This document shows, piece by piece, positions 8,233 through 18,374 of a DNA stretch of 21,814 nt (position 1 is the stretch's first letter; every line of letters begins with the position of its first letter). The DNA is from Pigoraptor chileana (Eukaryota; Opisthokonta; Filasterea), in assembly GCA_943704495.1 (NCBI GenBank), contig CALSCR010000155.1:1-21814 (forward strand). The letters run 5' to 3'. Position numbers and translations under genes: made by a program. The notes beneath the pieces were generated by a model. It did no database searches and was not told the origin of the DNA. It saw nothing but the letters and a program-made list of their open reading frames with translations.

Positions 8233-9151
8233 GTTTTGAAGGGTGTGCCGTAATAGGATGCTCTTTTCGATGTTCGTATTGTTTTTTTAAGAGCAGTGTG
8301 CTCCTTTTGCAATTTTGCAATGGTGTGAACCGTGCAAATGGGTACGCGATTGCACGGCCGGACGCCGTTACCTTCTTTTATGCTCTTGTGCAGGTAAAAA
8401 CTGGCGTCACACATCAGTAATGATCCGACTGTCATTCTTCGTCGCATGCCCGCGGACATACCAAATGCGTGTGCAGGATGGATGAGGAGATGCAAGGTTG
8501 ACTGAACGCTTCATGTTTCGAGAGCGCACGATCACAGTGCGGCCTGTTTCGGATGTCGCTCACCCCGTATGCTCAAAGAGAAACGACTTCTAAAATTATC
8601 CACCAATAATGTCAGGTGTATTCCTGTGACGTCAGCCGCGCGTCCCGTTAATTAATAAGGAGAATTTGCATGATCACGTGGCGTCCCGTTAACGAGTCAC
8701 ATTTGCACCTTACTGACGCTGAAACAACACGTGATCACAGTAGTTTTCTGTCATTAAATCACAAAGCATTGCGAGTTCTCGGTTGTGTTTGTGTTTGCAG
8801 TCCAAAAGCGATGGCCGCATCGTGTTGTGATTTGCCAACAGACGCGGCGGAAAAATATGGCCGGGAATTTAAGACAGTACATGGCGAGCTCTCGTAAACA
8901 TTTTTTTGTATTGATGAATTTCAAAAAAATTATCACGTGTGGTTGAAAAAATAAAACCCATCAGTCAACGTCGCATTGACGTCAACATCGTCGTGGCGTA
9001 CACAGGTGTGTCAATTTTGCCACATTGACCTATTGCCTGTCCTTGTCTGAGTTGTAACTGATCGCCAAACACTCCCGACCGCATTGACACACTGTTTTCA
9101 GATATGGCGTAAGGCGAATAACGATACACTATTGTACAGCGCTCGGCATTA
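8233..9151. promoter_or_regulatory. Non-coding region with paired CRE-like and CACGTG motifs
   Basis: No supported gene is seen in about 900 bp. There are two perfect TGACGTCA palindromes (8627-8634, 8977-8984) and three CACGTG hexamers (8675, 8728, 8934), several within ATCACGTG. A short direct repeat, gcgtcccgttaa, flanks the first CACGTG. These are the classic core sites of bZIP and bHLH factors. The region separates the minus-strand SWIM gene from the plus-strand methyltransferase pseudogene, so it could be a divergent promoter. Function is inferred. Confidence 0.35.
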
Positions 9152-9618
9152 ATGGAATCGAGGCAGTCCACCCTCGTTCTTGGACACGGACGAAAGTACG
9201 GGGACTACATTAAATGCAGTCGACGAACTTCGTTGGATCAACGATCCCTATATCTGTATGAATGTGGAAGAGTCAGTTGAGTTGTCTTTGACATATTCCA
9301 ATTTCCGTGGACGTTTGCATCGGATGAGATGTTCGACCGTATCATTGACTCTAGCGGAATGTTGGCTACTGAACTGTATGTCCTCAGTGGGTTTGAGGCT
9401 GAATTGAGACGTGTGTTGAGAAAGGTGGCACGTTTTACGGCAGCTATGGAGTCCAGTTGATCAAATCAGACATCGAGATTGATAGCGTGAAGAACCAATT
9501 TCAAGCAAATTATAAAAGATATAAAGCAAAAAGAATGAATGAACTAAAGCGCGTGTGCGATGAAGCAAATTATCTTGTAGGAGACCGAGGCGACGGCCGT
9601 GACGTTGACGAGACGTGA
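9152..9618 (+). pseudogene. Methyltransferase-like pseudogene (frameshifted)
   Basis: ATG at 9152 opens MESRQSTLVLGHGRKYGDYI, whose LVLGHGRKYG looks like the glycine-rich motif I of class I SAM-dependent methyltransferases. The sensible reading then moves to the +1 frame (NDPYICMNVEESVELSLTY, about 9237-9295). It returns to the first frame for DEMFDRIIDSSGMLATELY and AELRRVLRK, a motif-IV-like and following helix region. It then shifts again at gagaaaggtgg for GGTFYGSYGVQL and a Lys-rich end stopping at 9618. The first frame alone has a TGA near 9276. At least three shifts with no usable splice sites make this a decayed gene. The last third is AT-rich compared with its neighbours. The methyltransferase call rests on motif shape only. 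Confidence 0.45.
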
Positions 9619-9938
9619 CGCTGTGTGTCCGCTCCATTTTCTGGACCCCTTGTTAATGGAGGCGTTTCGTTTTATTTTGATCAACCGAAACACAGCCTAA
9701 ATCAAAGTCTCGCAAAACAAAATCCAAAACCTCTAGCACTCCCAATTATCCCAACGTCTTTGTTTCCGTTCTATGACGTAAATACACGTTTAATTCATGA
9801 TTATGTTATGGTTCCGAAGAACAACAAACGCAACCCGTGGTGCACGGCGGATACGCTCAAAGGAAAAAATGAATTTGACACAACCATGATAAACATGTAT
9901 TAGTCCACCAAATTGAATTTATCCTCGTTTTAAAGCAC
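9619..9938 (+). other. AT-rich stretch with one 92-codon open frame
   Basis: An open frame at 9625-9903 has no ATG near its beginning and no domain that I recognise (contains LALPIIPTSLFPFYDVN and KNNKRNPWC). Its base composition matches the AT-rich end of the preceding methyltransferase pseudogene, so it may be more of the same decayed insertion. Confidence 0.3.
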
Positions 9939-10358
9939 ATGCTGGCCGTTGGAGCTAGACTTTGTTTGCACGGATACGGACGGTCGGATACCGTGGTGAG
10001 CAGCGGATACGCTCTTTGTCATCTTGCATCTTCAAACAACGCAAAAGACAAACCCATGGCGCCGTCCACAGAACACACGAATATTGGGCAGGGGACCCAC
10101 GGTGCTGTCTATTTGGTGCAACCAGATATGACCCCGGATGCACAGCTGACAAGCGGTCGCCTCGTGAAGTGCATGAGCACGGGCTTGGACTTCATTGAGT
10201 GTCCCTTGAAAGAAGTCTCAATCTATTCAAACCTCCGTCACGCCAACATTCTGGAACCATGTCTGAGTGGACAACAAAGTGTTTTAGGTCGAGAGATTGT
10301 CTCTCTGGATCATGCCCTTGCACGCAAAGTGTTTGAGAACGAGAGACTGTCTGTCTAG
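9939..10358 (+). pseudogene. Protein-kinase N-lobe cut off by a tandem array
   Basis: The frame opens at ATG 9939; an in-frame ATG at 10056 has a better start context (cccATGGcg). From about residue 48 it reads NIGQGTHGAVYLVQ, the ATP-binding glycine loop. It continues with RLVKCM (candidate ATP-anchoring Lys) and LKEVSIYSNLRHANILEP (helix-C Glu and the HxNI motif of eukaryotic kinases). This is an N-lobe only. Real kinase similarity stops near 10263, where the sequence becomes the first units of the minisatellite, read in frame until a stop at 10358. No HRD or DFG follows. A possible C-lobe remnant lies beyond the array at about 13240-13513. The style suggests a Ser/Thr kinase, perhaps CDK-like. 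As it stands it cannot encode an active kinase. Confidence 0.6.
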
Positions 10359-12590
10359 ATCATGCTGCCTTGCCCGCAAAGTGTTTGAGGTCGAGAGACT
10401 GTATCTCTGGATTATGCTACCATTGCGCAATGTGTTTGAGGGCGAGAGAGTGTCTCTCTGGATCATGCTGCCCTTGCGAACGAAGTGTTTGAGGACAAGA
10501 GACAGTCTGTCTGGATCATGCTACCATTGCTCACCACATGTTTGACACACAGTCTCTCTGGATCAGCTGCCCATGCGCGCAACGTGTTTGGGGACGAGGG
10601 ATTGTCACTCTGAATCATGCTGCCCTTGCGCACAAAGTGATTGACGACAAGAGATTGTCTCCCTGGAGCATGCTGCCATGGATCATACTGCCCTTGCAAA
10701 CTGTCTCTCCGGATCATGCTACCATTGCGCAACGCGTTTGAGGACGAGAGACTGTCTGTCTGGATCATGCTGCCCTTCCACGACAAAGCGTTTGAGGACG
10801 AGAGATCTGTCTGGATCGTGCAGCCCTTGCACGTACAAAGTGTTTGAGGACAAGAGACTGTCTGTCTGGATCATGCTACCAATGCACACAACATGTTTGA
10901 CAACCAGAGACTGTCTCTCTGAACATGCTGCCCGCGCACAAAGGGTTTGGCGACGAGAGACTGTCTGTCTGGATCATGCTACCAATGCGCACAACACGTT
11001 TGACAACCAGAGACTGTCTCTCTGGACATGCTGCCCTTGCGCTCACAAAGTGTTTGGCGACGCAGAGACTGTCTGGATCATGCTACCAATGCACACAACA
11101 TGTTTGACTGTCTCTCTGATCATGCTGCCCTTGCGCGCACAAACTGTTTGGCGAGAGGCTGTCTGACTGGATCATGCTGCCCTTTCGCGCACAAAGTGTT
11201 TGAGGAGGAGAGACTGTCTGTGTGGATCATGCCACCATTGTTTGACAAGAGATTGTCTCTCTGGATCATACTACCATTGCGCTCAACCGGTATTTAACGA
11301 TGAGAAATTGTCTGTGTGGATCATGCCACCATTGTTTGACAAGAGATTGTCTCTCTGGATCATACTACCATTGCGCTCAACCGGTATTTAACGATGAGAA
11401 ATTGTCTGTGTGGATCATGCCACCATTGTTTGACAAGAGATTGTCTCTCTGGATCATACTACCATTGCGCTCAACCGGTATTTAACGATGAGAAATTGTC
11501 TGTCTGGATCATGCTGCCCTTGGGCACCAAGTCTTTGACGTCGAGAGACTGACTCACTGGATCATGCTACCCTTGCACACAACGTGTTTGAGGGATTGCC
11601 TCTCTGGATCATGCTGCCCTCGCGCAACATGTTTGACATCAAAAGACTGTCTCTCTGGATCATGCTGCCCTTGCACGCAACGTGTTTGATGGCGAGAGAT
11701 TGTTTCTGGATCATGCTGCCCTTGCGCAACGTGTTTGGACGTCGAGAGACTGTCTCTCTGGATCATGCTGCCTTTGCGCGCAACGTGTTTGTGGACGAGA
11801 GATTGTCTCTCTGAATCATGCTGCCCTTGCACACAAAGTCTTTGACAATGAGAGATTGTCTCCCTGGATCAATGCTGCCCTTGCGCGCACAAAGTGTGTG
11901 ACGACGAGAGGCTGTCTCTCTGGATCTTGCTGCCCTTGCGCGCAAATTGTTTGAGAACGAGAGACTGTCTCTCTGGATCATGCTGCCCTTGCGCGCAAAG
12001 TGTTTGAGAACGCGAGACTGACTCTCTGGATCATGCTGCCTTTGCACGCAACGTGTTTGAGGACGAGAGAGTGTCTGTCTGGATCATGCTGCCCTTGAGC
12101 GCAACGTGCTTGACGACGAGAGACTGTCTCACTGGATCATGCTACTATTACCATTGCCAACAACATGTTTGACGACGAGAGACTGTCTTTCTGGATCGTG
12201 CGTCAATTGCAGACAACATGTTAGACAACAAGAGATTGTCTGTCTGGATCATGCTGCCCTTGCGCACAAAGTGTTTGACTGTCTGTCTGGATCATGCTAC
12301 CATTGCGCACCACATGTTTGACAATAGGAGACAGTCCCTCTGGATCATGCAGCCCTTGCGCGCAACGTGTTTGAAGACGAGAGATTGTCTGGATCATGCT
12401 GCCCTTGCACGTAGCGTTGCGCACACAAAGTGTTCGAGGACGAGAGACTGTCGCTTTTGAACAGTGCCCTTTGCGGAAAGTCATTGCCGGGCAAGAGACT
12501 GTCTGTATTGATCAATGTGCCCTTGCGGTTTTGAGGACGACAGTGTGTGCCGTTGTGCGCAAAGTGAGAGAATGTCTCTCCAGATCAGGC
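10272..12590. repeat. Minisatellite of about 40 units of about 54 bp
   Basis: Units follow the consensus GAGAGACTGTCTCTC, TGGATCATGCTGCCCTTG, CGCGCAACGTGTTTGAGGAC. They vary from about 41 to 56 bp, with a recurrent variant that has CTACCATTG in place of CTGCCCTTG. The GAGAGAC-T-GTCTCTC part of each unit is an odd-centred palindrome. Because unit lengths are not all multiples of three, open frames run through the array on both strands and change frame repeatedly, so coding is unlikely. The unit contains ATG and GGATC but no recognisable protein motif. The array starts inside the kinase reading frame. Confidence 0.95.
11215..11496. repeat. Three identical 94-bp higher-order units
   Basis: Copies at 11215-11308, 11309-11402 and 11403-11496 are identical by eye. 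A fourth copy begins at 11497 and diverges within about ten bases. Each contains one short unit (ending tgtttgac) and one longer unit ending aaccggtatttaacgatgagaaat. Perfect identity inside a diverged array points to a very recent expansion or gene-conversion event. Confidence 0.95.
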
Positions 12591-13100
12591 TGCCCTTGTG
12601 CAATCGGTTTTGAGAACGAGGGACGTAGCGTTTTGAATTATTCTGCATGCAGTCGTGCTGAATCAGTCCAGCCCCAAGGAAACTTTTTTGAGGATGAGAG
12701 AGACTTTCTTTCTGGATATGACCTTCAAGACACTTTCGAGGGCGCGAGGAAAGTTTTAAGGGATAGTCCTGTGAAGCGGAATCATAATGCCTAAACAGTG
12801 ACAGAGTGCGATCTTATTGGGAGAAGCGACCATGTCCTTGTCTACACACCTGCCCAACAATCGTTTTGATAGCAAGAAACTGGGTCTGGGGATCATACCG
12901 TGAACCTTCGAAAAAAGCGACAGACCGGTTCTGTGGATAACGACTGCCAATAAAACTTTTTGAAAACGAGACTGGGTCCGCGGAGTCACACCTGCAAAGA
13001 ATACGGTGGACACGTCCTCTGTGTCCAAAACAGTGTGATAGTGCGATCATGTTGGGTGGAAGCAACACAGACTCGGTCCAAAAACAGTTTCAGAGTGTGA
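12591..13100. repeat. Decayed right edge of the minisatellite
   Basis: Fragments of the unit remain recognisable, for example tttgaggatgagagagac near 12688 and ttttgaaaacgagactggg near 12958, spaced by unrelated or heavily mutated sequence. The longer spacing and low identity show these are old units left at the array edge. Confidence 0.6.
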
Positions 13101-13513
13101 ACCCGTTGGCTGGAAAACGTTCATATCTACATTGGGTGCAATCCAAACGTCCGCTTCTCCCAACACTAACTGGCACCGTTGCGGGAACTGGTCACACTGG
13201 AGTATCAATAAGAGACAGACAATGCCGCAAAAACACTTCAACGTGTGTGGCAAAAAACTGGCCGGAAGATCTGACCGCTGCGCACGACCTATCAGCTATC
13301 GCGTGCTGGCCTCCGTTGCCACACTTAAACAGGAAATGCACGAGAATGCACGAACTGGCTCTTGGCGGTCAAGATCTGATGCAATCGTCTTGGTTTCACT
13401 CGTTCGTCGGTGGCCCCGCGGCGGAGCAGTGCGAGCAAACTTCGATCGTAGGGATTAATGCGCCGGAGAACATTGCTAGGGTTCTGGTCCCTCTAGATCT
13501 CGACCGGTACTAG
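13049..13513 (+). pseudogene. Possible kinase C-lobe remnant
   Basis: The open frame of 154 codons ends at 13513. Its second half reads NWPEDLTAAHDLSAIACW, then LPHLNR, then LALGGQDLMQ and SSWFHSFV. This is the order seen at the end of CDK/CMGC kinases: a WP segment, an LP segment, a DLL helix, and the H-x-WF before the C-terminus. The usual R of the RxTA motif is absent. No HRD, DFG or APE is present between this and the N-lobe at 10056-10263. I read it as the far half of the same kinase, separated by the array. The match is weak. Confidence 0.28.
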
Positions 13514-13896
13514 CTGCAACAGTGCTTACGGGGCTGACACCGTTGTGACACCATCAGTATGTGCCTACCTATATTGGACAGCTCCGTTGCTCCGTTGCTT
13601 CGTTGCATAAATCAACCTTCAGCGACGATCGTCAGGGTGCGAGAATCCGCAACCATGTCATTAAAACATATGGGAGAAGCTAAAAACCCCAGCGGACCCA
13701 AAGTTCACTGGGACACAATTGAATCGACCCTGCGTCAGCGGCAACTTAGAATGTGCGCGGGGACTGGTTTGTAGTTCGCCAAACGATGTTGCGCGGCATA
13801 TCGTGCCAAAGTCACAGGCGAACGATTTCCAAGTCACTTGGGCCCGCAAGCGCTCGCGGGGAAGCACCTGTGTCTGCGACTTCACCTGCAGCTACG
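13514..13896. other. Stretch with no supported gene
   Basis: Short open frames overlap on both strands without a recognisable domain. A small direct triplication (gctccgttgctccgttgcttcgttgc) is at about 13580-13606. Confidence 0.5.
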
Positions 13897-14100
13897 TTAT
13901 CGAGTATTAGTCATGGCGGCATCTTCCGCGTCTTTGACTGACGGTATTCCTAACTCAAGCTGCCACCGTTTGAAAGCAATGTATTCATTATTTCCCAAAA
14001 AGATCTCAAATAAACGTCGACAGCATGACGCAAGCGTTTTCGCATCTTGTGGAAGTACTGTTGCGAAAATTTCAATGGCAATGTCGCCATGCAGATTCAT
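13897..14100 (-). CDS. F-box-like small protein, copy B (complete)
   Basis: This copy has 67 residues from ATG 14100 to a stop at 13897. It reads MNLHGDIAIEIFATVLPQ, then DAKTLASCCRRLFEIF, then FKRWQLELGIPSVKDAE, ending in a short tail. It differs from copy A at only about nine of the first 62 residues, mostly conservative, which suggests selection has kept the frame. The frame is open upstream to 14181 through sequence that has stops in copy A, so the 14100 start is preferred. The F-box resemblance (LP, paired Cys, Trp) is moderate. An adaptor for a ubiquitin ligase is possible but unproven, and no substrate-binding domain is present. Confidence 0.48.
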   Translation of the reverse strand: MNLHGDIAIEIFATVLPQDAKTLASCCRRLFEIFLGNNEYIAFKRWQLELGIPSVKDAEDAAMTNTR

Positions 14101-14316
14101 TTTGTCAACCTCCAGCCTACATTGCCAATAATAATAGTTTGGCGTAATTTCAATTTTTCCCTGGTAACGCACGCTCCTCACAGCTGACTACGCGGGCGCC
14201 GAGGTATTCTTGCCGCACATTGGAGTTGCAAACGCTTGGTAATATCGCACTGTTTTACGTGCGCCTGATATATCGACCTTGCCGCCGCCGAGCAGAAGTC
14301 CGACGACACGTCCGTC
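13914..14316. repeat. Segmental duplication, copy B (partner 1-407)
   Basis: Same-orientation match to 1-407. The right edge at 14316 is a sharp junction to unrelated sequence. The left edge cannot be judged because copy A is cut by the window. Confidence 0.9.
14188..14316 (-). pseudogene. 3' fragment of the Ser-type peptidase, copy B
   Basis: The fragment reads DGRVVGLLLGGGKVDISGAR and then KTVRYYQAFATPMC, matching the end of the gene at 237-1461. A small deletion after ATPMC then shifts the frame to an early stop at 14188. The GDSG active-site segment and everything upstream are absent; the sequence beyond 14316 is unrelated. This is a duplicated tail, not a gene. Confidence 0.8.
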
Positions 14317-14716
14317 GCTCCAAGACGAAAAAACCAATCAGCAGAAAACAGTTGTACAGCTGGCAGAAAATTTGGTGGCATCGAGATGGCGTCAGCACCG
14401 GGCGGGACGTCACAGGTGGCATGGACAACTCAATCCGCCTAAGCAAAGCGACAGTAGGCATATCTGAATGCGAAAAAAAAGATCAAGTATGTTTTTGAAT
14501 CCGTTAGACATTACAAAGACAGTGCTCAACAATCGGTATCCGGATCACGTTCTCGACCTCTTGGTGGCGTCGAGTGACGAGTGAGGTTGCATGTGCCGTT
14601 GCATCAAGGCCGTCGTGTTTGAAGTACTGAAGAACTGCATTTTAAACACGCTGATTTGGGAGAAAAGGTCTTTCATTTCCTCGTGATCGGATTCCTCTTT
14701 TAATTAGAACGCATTG
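14317..14716. other. Intergenic stretch with a small open frame and a repeat
   Basis: No supported gene is seen. A 31-codon plus-strand frame starts at ATG 14489 (MFLNPLDITKTVLNNRY). It overlaps a 39-bp sequence (14493-14531) repeated exactly at 18375-18413. An AATTAAA-like signal on the minus strand near 14700 could serve the gene that ends at 14717. Confidence 0.5.
14493..14531. repeat. 39-bp direct repeat, left copy
   Basis: Identical to 18375-18413 (begins ttttgaatccgttagaca). Similarity fades outside the block on both sides, apart from a loosely similar A-rich stretch upstream. The two copies flank the CFAP36-like gene. Confidence 0.9.
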
Positions 14717-17627
14717 CTACGAGACCGGGGGCCTGTCCTTTAAGTCATTTGTTGGCACTCTTTCCGAAGACGGTGAATCTCGAACGTGATCAGTCCCCTT
14801 TCCCTTGTCCTTCCGCTTGTGCTCGCTGCGGATGCGATCGGTATTTGCGTTGCCGCCATCATCGGCAGGTCGATTGAGAGAATCCCAAATTTTACCTGCG
14901 GGGACCATTGCAGGTGAGAGGTGTTAGTGTGAGTTGGTCTATAACTAGATGTGCACGTCCTGGCTGGCCCTGTTCAGTGTTGTCCATTGCAAGCAAAGAG
15001 AGACTCGCACTCACCGAGGCCGTTGTCCTGCGCGTACTGCCTGAGCGTTTCGTCTCTTTGTTGTCTCCGCTGCCGTATCGTCCGAATTCGCTGCTCATGT
15101 GATTGCATCTTCCCATCGTCGTCATCGCCTTGCGGGAAAGGCGTCTGGCATTGTGTCGTGGCGGGAATGGTGAGACATGCATCTGTGGTGGTTTGCAATT
15201 GCTGTTTCGGCATTCATAACAAACACACCTTGTCTCTTTGTGACGCTTCTCTTTGTAAATCGCTTTGGAGTGCGCCGTCTTTTGTGGTTTGCGCATGCGC
15301 ATCTGCGATGTTGGGCATGTTGGATGTCACTTTGCTATCCGACGCAGCCCACCTTCGGCATCCGAATGATGTGCCGTGGATAGAGACTGGTTGGTGCGTA
15401 TCATTTCTACATGGCAGCATAGTGCCGAACGTGAACACAGAATGCATTCTCACCAAAGCCATCATGATGGTTGAGGGCGGTCGACGTCGCCTCTGCTGTT
15501 GATGGGCGCACATCCGCGGCCTGTCGGCGTTTTGAATGAACGAGTAGTTTGTGTCAGTTATGTCATTGTTAAGTGTAAGTTGCAGTGCCCTTACAGGTAT
15601 CGACGACAACACAAGATTGAAAACCTCAATACGCCACGTGACTTATATGAGCTGTGAGTTGCCAACACACATCGTTGCTTCCTGGCTTGCGTGTTCGCAC
15701 ACGGGGTCGTTTGGTGGGATCTTCAATAACAGCATCTTTGTCGCCACTGTCACGTGCGTGCGTTTGTGCATCCGCAACCACCGATGACATCGTATCTTTC
15801 TCCCCGTCGCTGGCGCTTGCGTGCCTGGACAGATTGTTCTGGGAGCGCGGCCTTTGCTCGTTGCGGCGCTCTCTCTCGGCAAGACGGCGACGCAACTCCG
15901 CTTCTTGTTGTCCACGCTGGGACAACAACGCCGCACGGAATTTCGTGAGGCTCTGGTTGTGCATGTCTAGTGCGTCCGATATGGCTTCACTGTCGAGAGG
16001 ATCGAGTTCTGGTCGAAATAGCTTTTGAAGTGAGCGAGACTGTGCTGCGCGCTGTCGATGATCCGCACCGCTCGCGTGGCTGCCAGAGGCCTTCTCGTCG
16101 TCGTCAGAGTCGTCCTTAGATGCAGTGATTGCGGAGGCGTGGAAAGGTGCGTGTCATTAATTTTGCATGTCAACTGGACGAGGGGAGGTATACGCATGCG
16201 TGTGCAAAAGTGTTCACATACCGGCCCGCCCATGAGTGATTTTCGCACGGCACGCTCCAGTTCCCAATCAAATCTCTCCTGAAACTGGTGCACTCTGCGG
16301 CGTGAACGCTCATCTTCGAGTGCCGATTCGTGCAGTGCGCGTTGCATCATCTTCGCTTCCTGCTCTTTCTCTTCCATTTTCCTGTGGTTTCGAATGTTGG
16401 AGACACTCTTCTGTCAGAAAAGTAGCTGCCATTGCCAGTGCGCGACAGTGGGGCGCCGCAAGCCCACACATGGAACCATGTGAACACCGACCGTTCAATC
16501 ACATATAACAGGCGCCGAGACCCACCTTTCGTACTCTTCCTTGGACAGTCGCAACACCTCCTCAATGCTCGCGTCGAGTTCGTTGTGCCCCCGTTGTGCC
16601 CTCACTTTCGCGCGCTCTTGGAGGATGGCTTCCATGTGTATGCGCTTTTCTTCGTTAAATATGTTGAATTCTGTCCTCAGTTGCGTTTGCTCCTGTACCT
16701 TCCTGCGGTGGCGATACACACACGTGTGTGCCGTGATGAAGGCGCGAATAATCGGGTCAAAAAGTATTGCAAATGCGTGAGACTGACTCTACTGGGGTTA
16801 CAGCTGAGTTACAATGCGAGCATGCACATTATTCTCGAGAGTCCGTGATTTCGCTCGTGCAATTACTGTACAAAACGTCCACTTGCGGCGATCACTCACG
16901 GCGATTACTCACGGCGATCACTCGAGCAGTTACTGTGCAGGACTCACCGATTATATTCTTCCCAGACCGCCTGGATCAACTGTTCGAACACGTGGGCGTC
17001 GTCAGCAGCGTTGAGCGTTTGCAATGCGAACCAGTCCTGTAATTGAAGGGCGGAATGATAGAACTGACATGTCGCCTGCAGACGAGGCAAAGTGCAGTCA
17101 CTGCTTTGTCAGTACCGTTGATCTTCACTGCAATTGCTCTCGAGTTGCTATTATCATTCGGTCGAGTGAAGTACCTTGTCGGTTTCCGGGATGACAGCTC
17201 GGCACTCGTTGTACGCACTGTAAAACTGCTCCCGCGAGATGCTCAATTCTTTTCCGAATTTCCTTATCAGAGCGTTCGCGAGACCCCGGTACGGCGTCTG
17301 GAATCGCTTCAAAAGTGCTGCTATCCGAGCCGTGTCTTCTTGCGTTTTCCGATCGTCGTCATTGTACAGCCGGACGCAAGTTTCCTCAAAAAAACTCATG
17401 ACCGGTGTGAGCCACAGTGGAGATGTAAGAAAATAGAGGACGCAATCCAACATCCAAGGCTCGTGTGTTGCTTTCGATTGCTCTACATTCGAGCCGTTGT
17501 TGCCAGTGTGTCGTGGCGTCTGTTGCGGCCGTCGACCGTGATCACGATCCTCATGCCGACTGCTGCCGCCAGCGGTTGGTGACGTTCCTTCGTCGCCACT
17601 CCCAGTGAGTGGATGAACTTTGTTCAT
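14717..17627 (-). CDS. CFAP36/BART-like domain protein with UIM-like motifs
   Basis: Nine exons (17627-17175, 17036-16948, 16702-16526, 16381-16222, 16114-15671, 15520-15454, 15302-15229, 15144-15015, 14895-14717) join in frame to 590 residues. Residues ~57-180 fit the BART-like domain of CFAP36 (CCDC104) and ARL2BP: WMLDCVLYFLTSPLWLTPV, then MSFFEETC, ending in a helix with HVFEQLIQAVWEEYNR. In that family the domain binds ARL2/ARL3-type small GTPases, and the proteins associate with cilia. The middle is charged and coiled-coil-like with three ubiquitin-interacting-motif look-alikes (IEEVLRLSKEEYER, QRALHESALEDE, LERAVRKSL). The rest is disordered with an Arg/Gln-rich helix (RIRTIRQRRQQRDETLRQY) and a Lys-rich end. 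ATG 17627 lies just before the low-complexity leader. Exons 6 and 7 are the least certain; they were chosen because they alone restore the frame. Confidence 0.72.
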
Positions 17628-17827
17628 CTCTAATACAGCCGAAAGCTGCCGTGAACTTCCGTCGTATAGTAAACAATCAGCGACGATCGCGATTAGACAT
17701 GAATATTGCCTGACAGCAATCAAACTGCACCCAGCAGTAAGGATCACTGCATGCACTTACTATTGAAGCATGGAAGTGGGCTTTCGTCTGGGTAATGTTG
17801 TTGAACTGTAAGGACTGCAACAATGTC

Positions 17828-17939
17828 AAAGTGGACAAGGACAAGTTTTGCTTAACTAGGTTGCTGTGCAGCAAACTGCCTCGCCAAGGACATGATCTTT
17901 GACGGTCCGACGAAACACAAGTAAATCCTTGTCCACTTT
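17828..17939. repeat. 14-bp inverted repeat, possible hairpin
   Basis: AAAGTGGACAAGGA at 17828-17841 is the exact reverse complement of 17926-17939, with 84 nt between. It lies about 200 bp upstream of the CFAP36-like start. It could be a small structured RNA or chance. Confidence 0.6.
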
Positions 17940-18374
17940 ACGTTTGAAAGGACTGTAGTGAACGCGTGTGTGTGTGTGTGCACGTGTATATATGCTGTGT
18001 GGGGCAAATAAACAACTTGTATTTGCCGAGAGTTCGGCCAACAGCACGACCACTTTCGTTAAATATTACGAGCTCTCGTATTACAGATACTTTGACGTAA
18101 CACGAAGCCTCTGGAAAATTAAAAATATACCATACGAGAAAAGTGTCGGCAAAGGGTCAGGAAACGGGCCTCAGGAAACAGCGTCAATGCCGTAATCGTT
18201 GCATTCGGGATCCGCCTCATTTTGATCACACGTTCGCAAGCCTTGTCACAAGTGTTGGAAAACGAATCCGTATTTGGGTACGTCATGATTCTTGTTGGAA
18301 TTCCTATGCGTACAAAGTTTCGGTTTCCAAGCAGCAGAAAATTCGCCCCAAGCAGAAAAAATCAGCAGCATGTA

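Noticed and set aside
7594-8253. Plus-strand open frames across the SWIM gene
   Set aside because: Shadows of the minus-strand SWIM/RING-like coding sequence, whose zinc ligands are clear.
10297-12460. Many overlapping open frames on both strands inside the tandem array, e.g. repeated LSVWIMLPLR-like peptides
   Set aside because: They translate the 54-bp units, switch frame whenever unit length changes, and occur on both strands; no start context or domain supports a protein.
14951-15502. Plus-strand 183-codon Cys-rich open frame
   Set aside because: It is antisense to exons 6-8 of the CFAP36-like gene; the cysteines come from complementary Ala/Thr/Gln codons.
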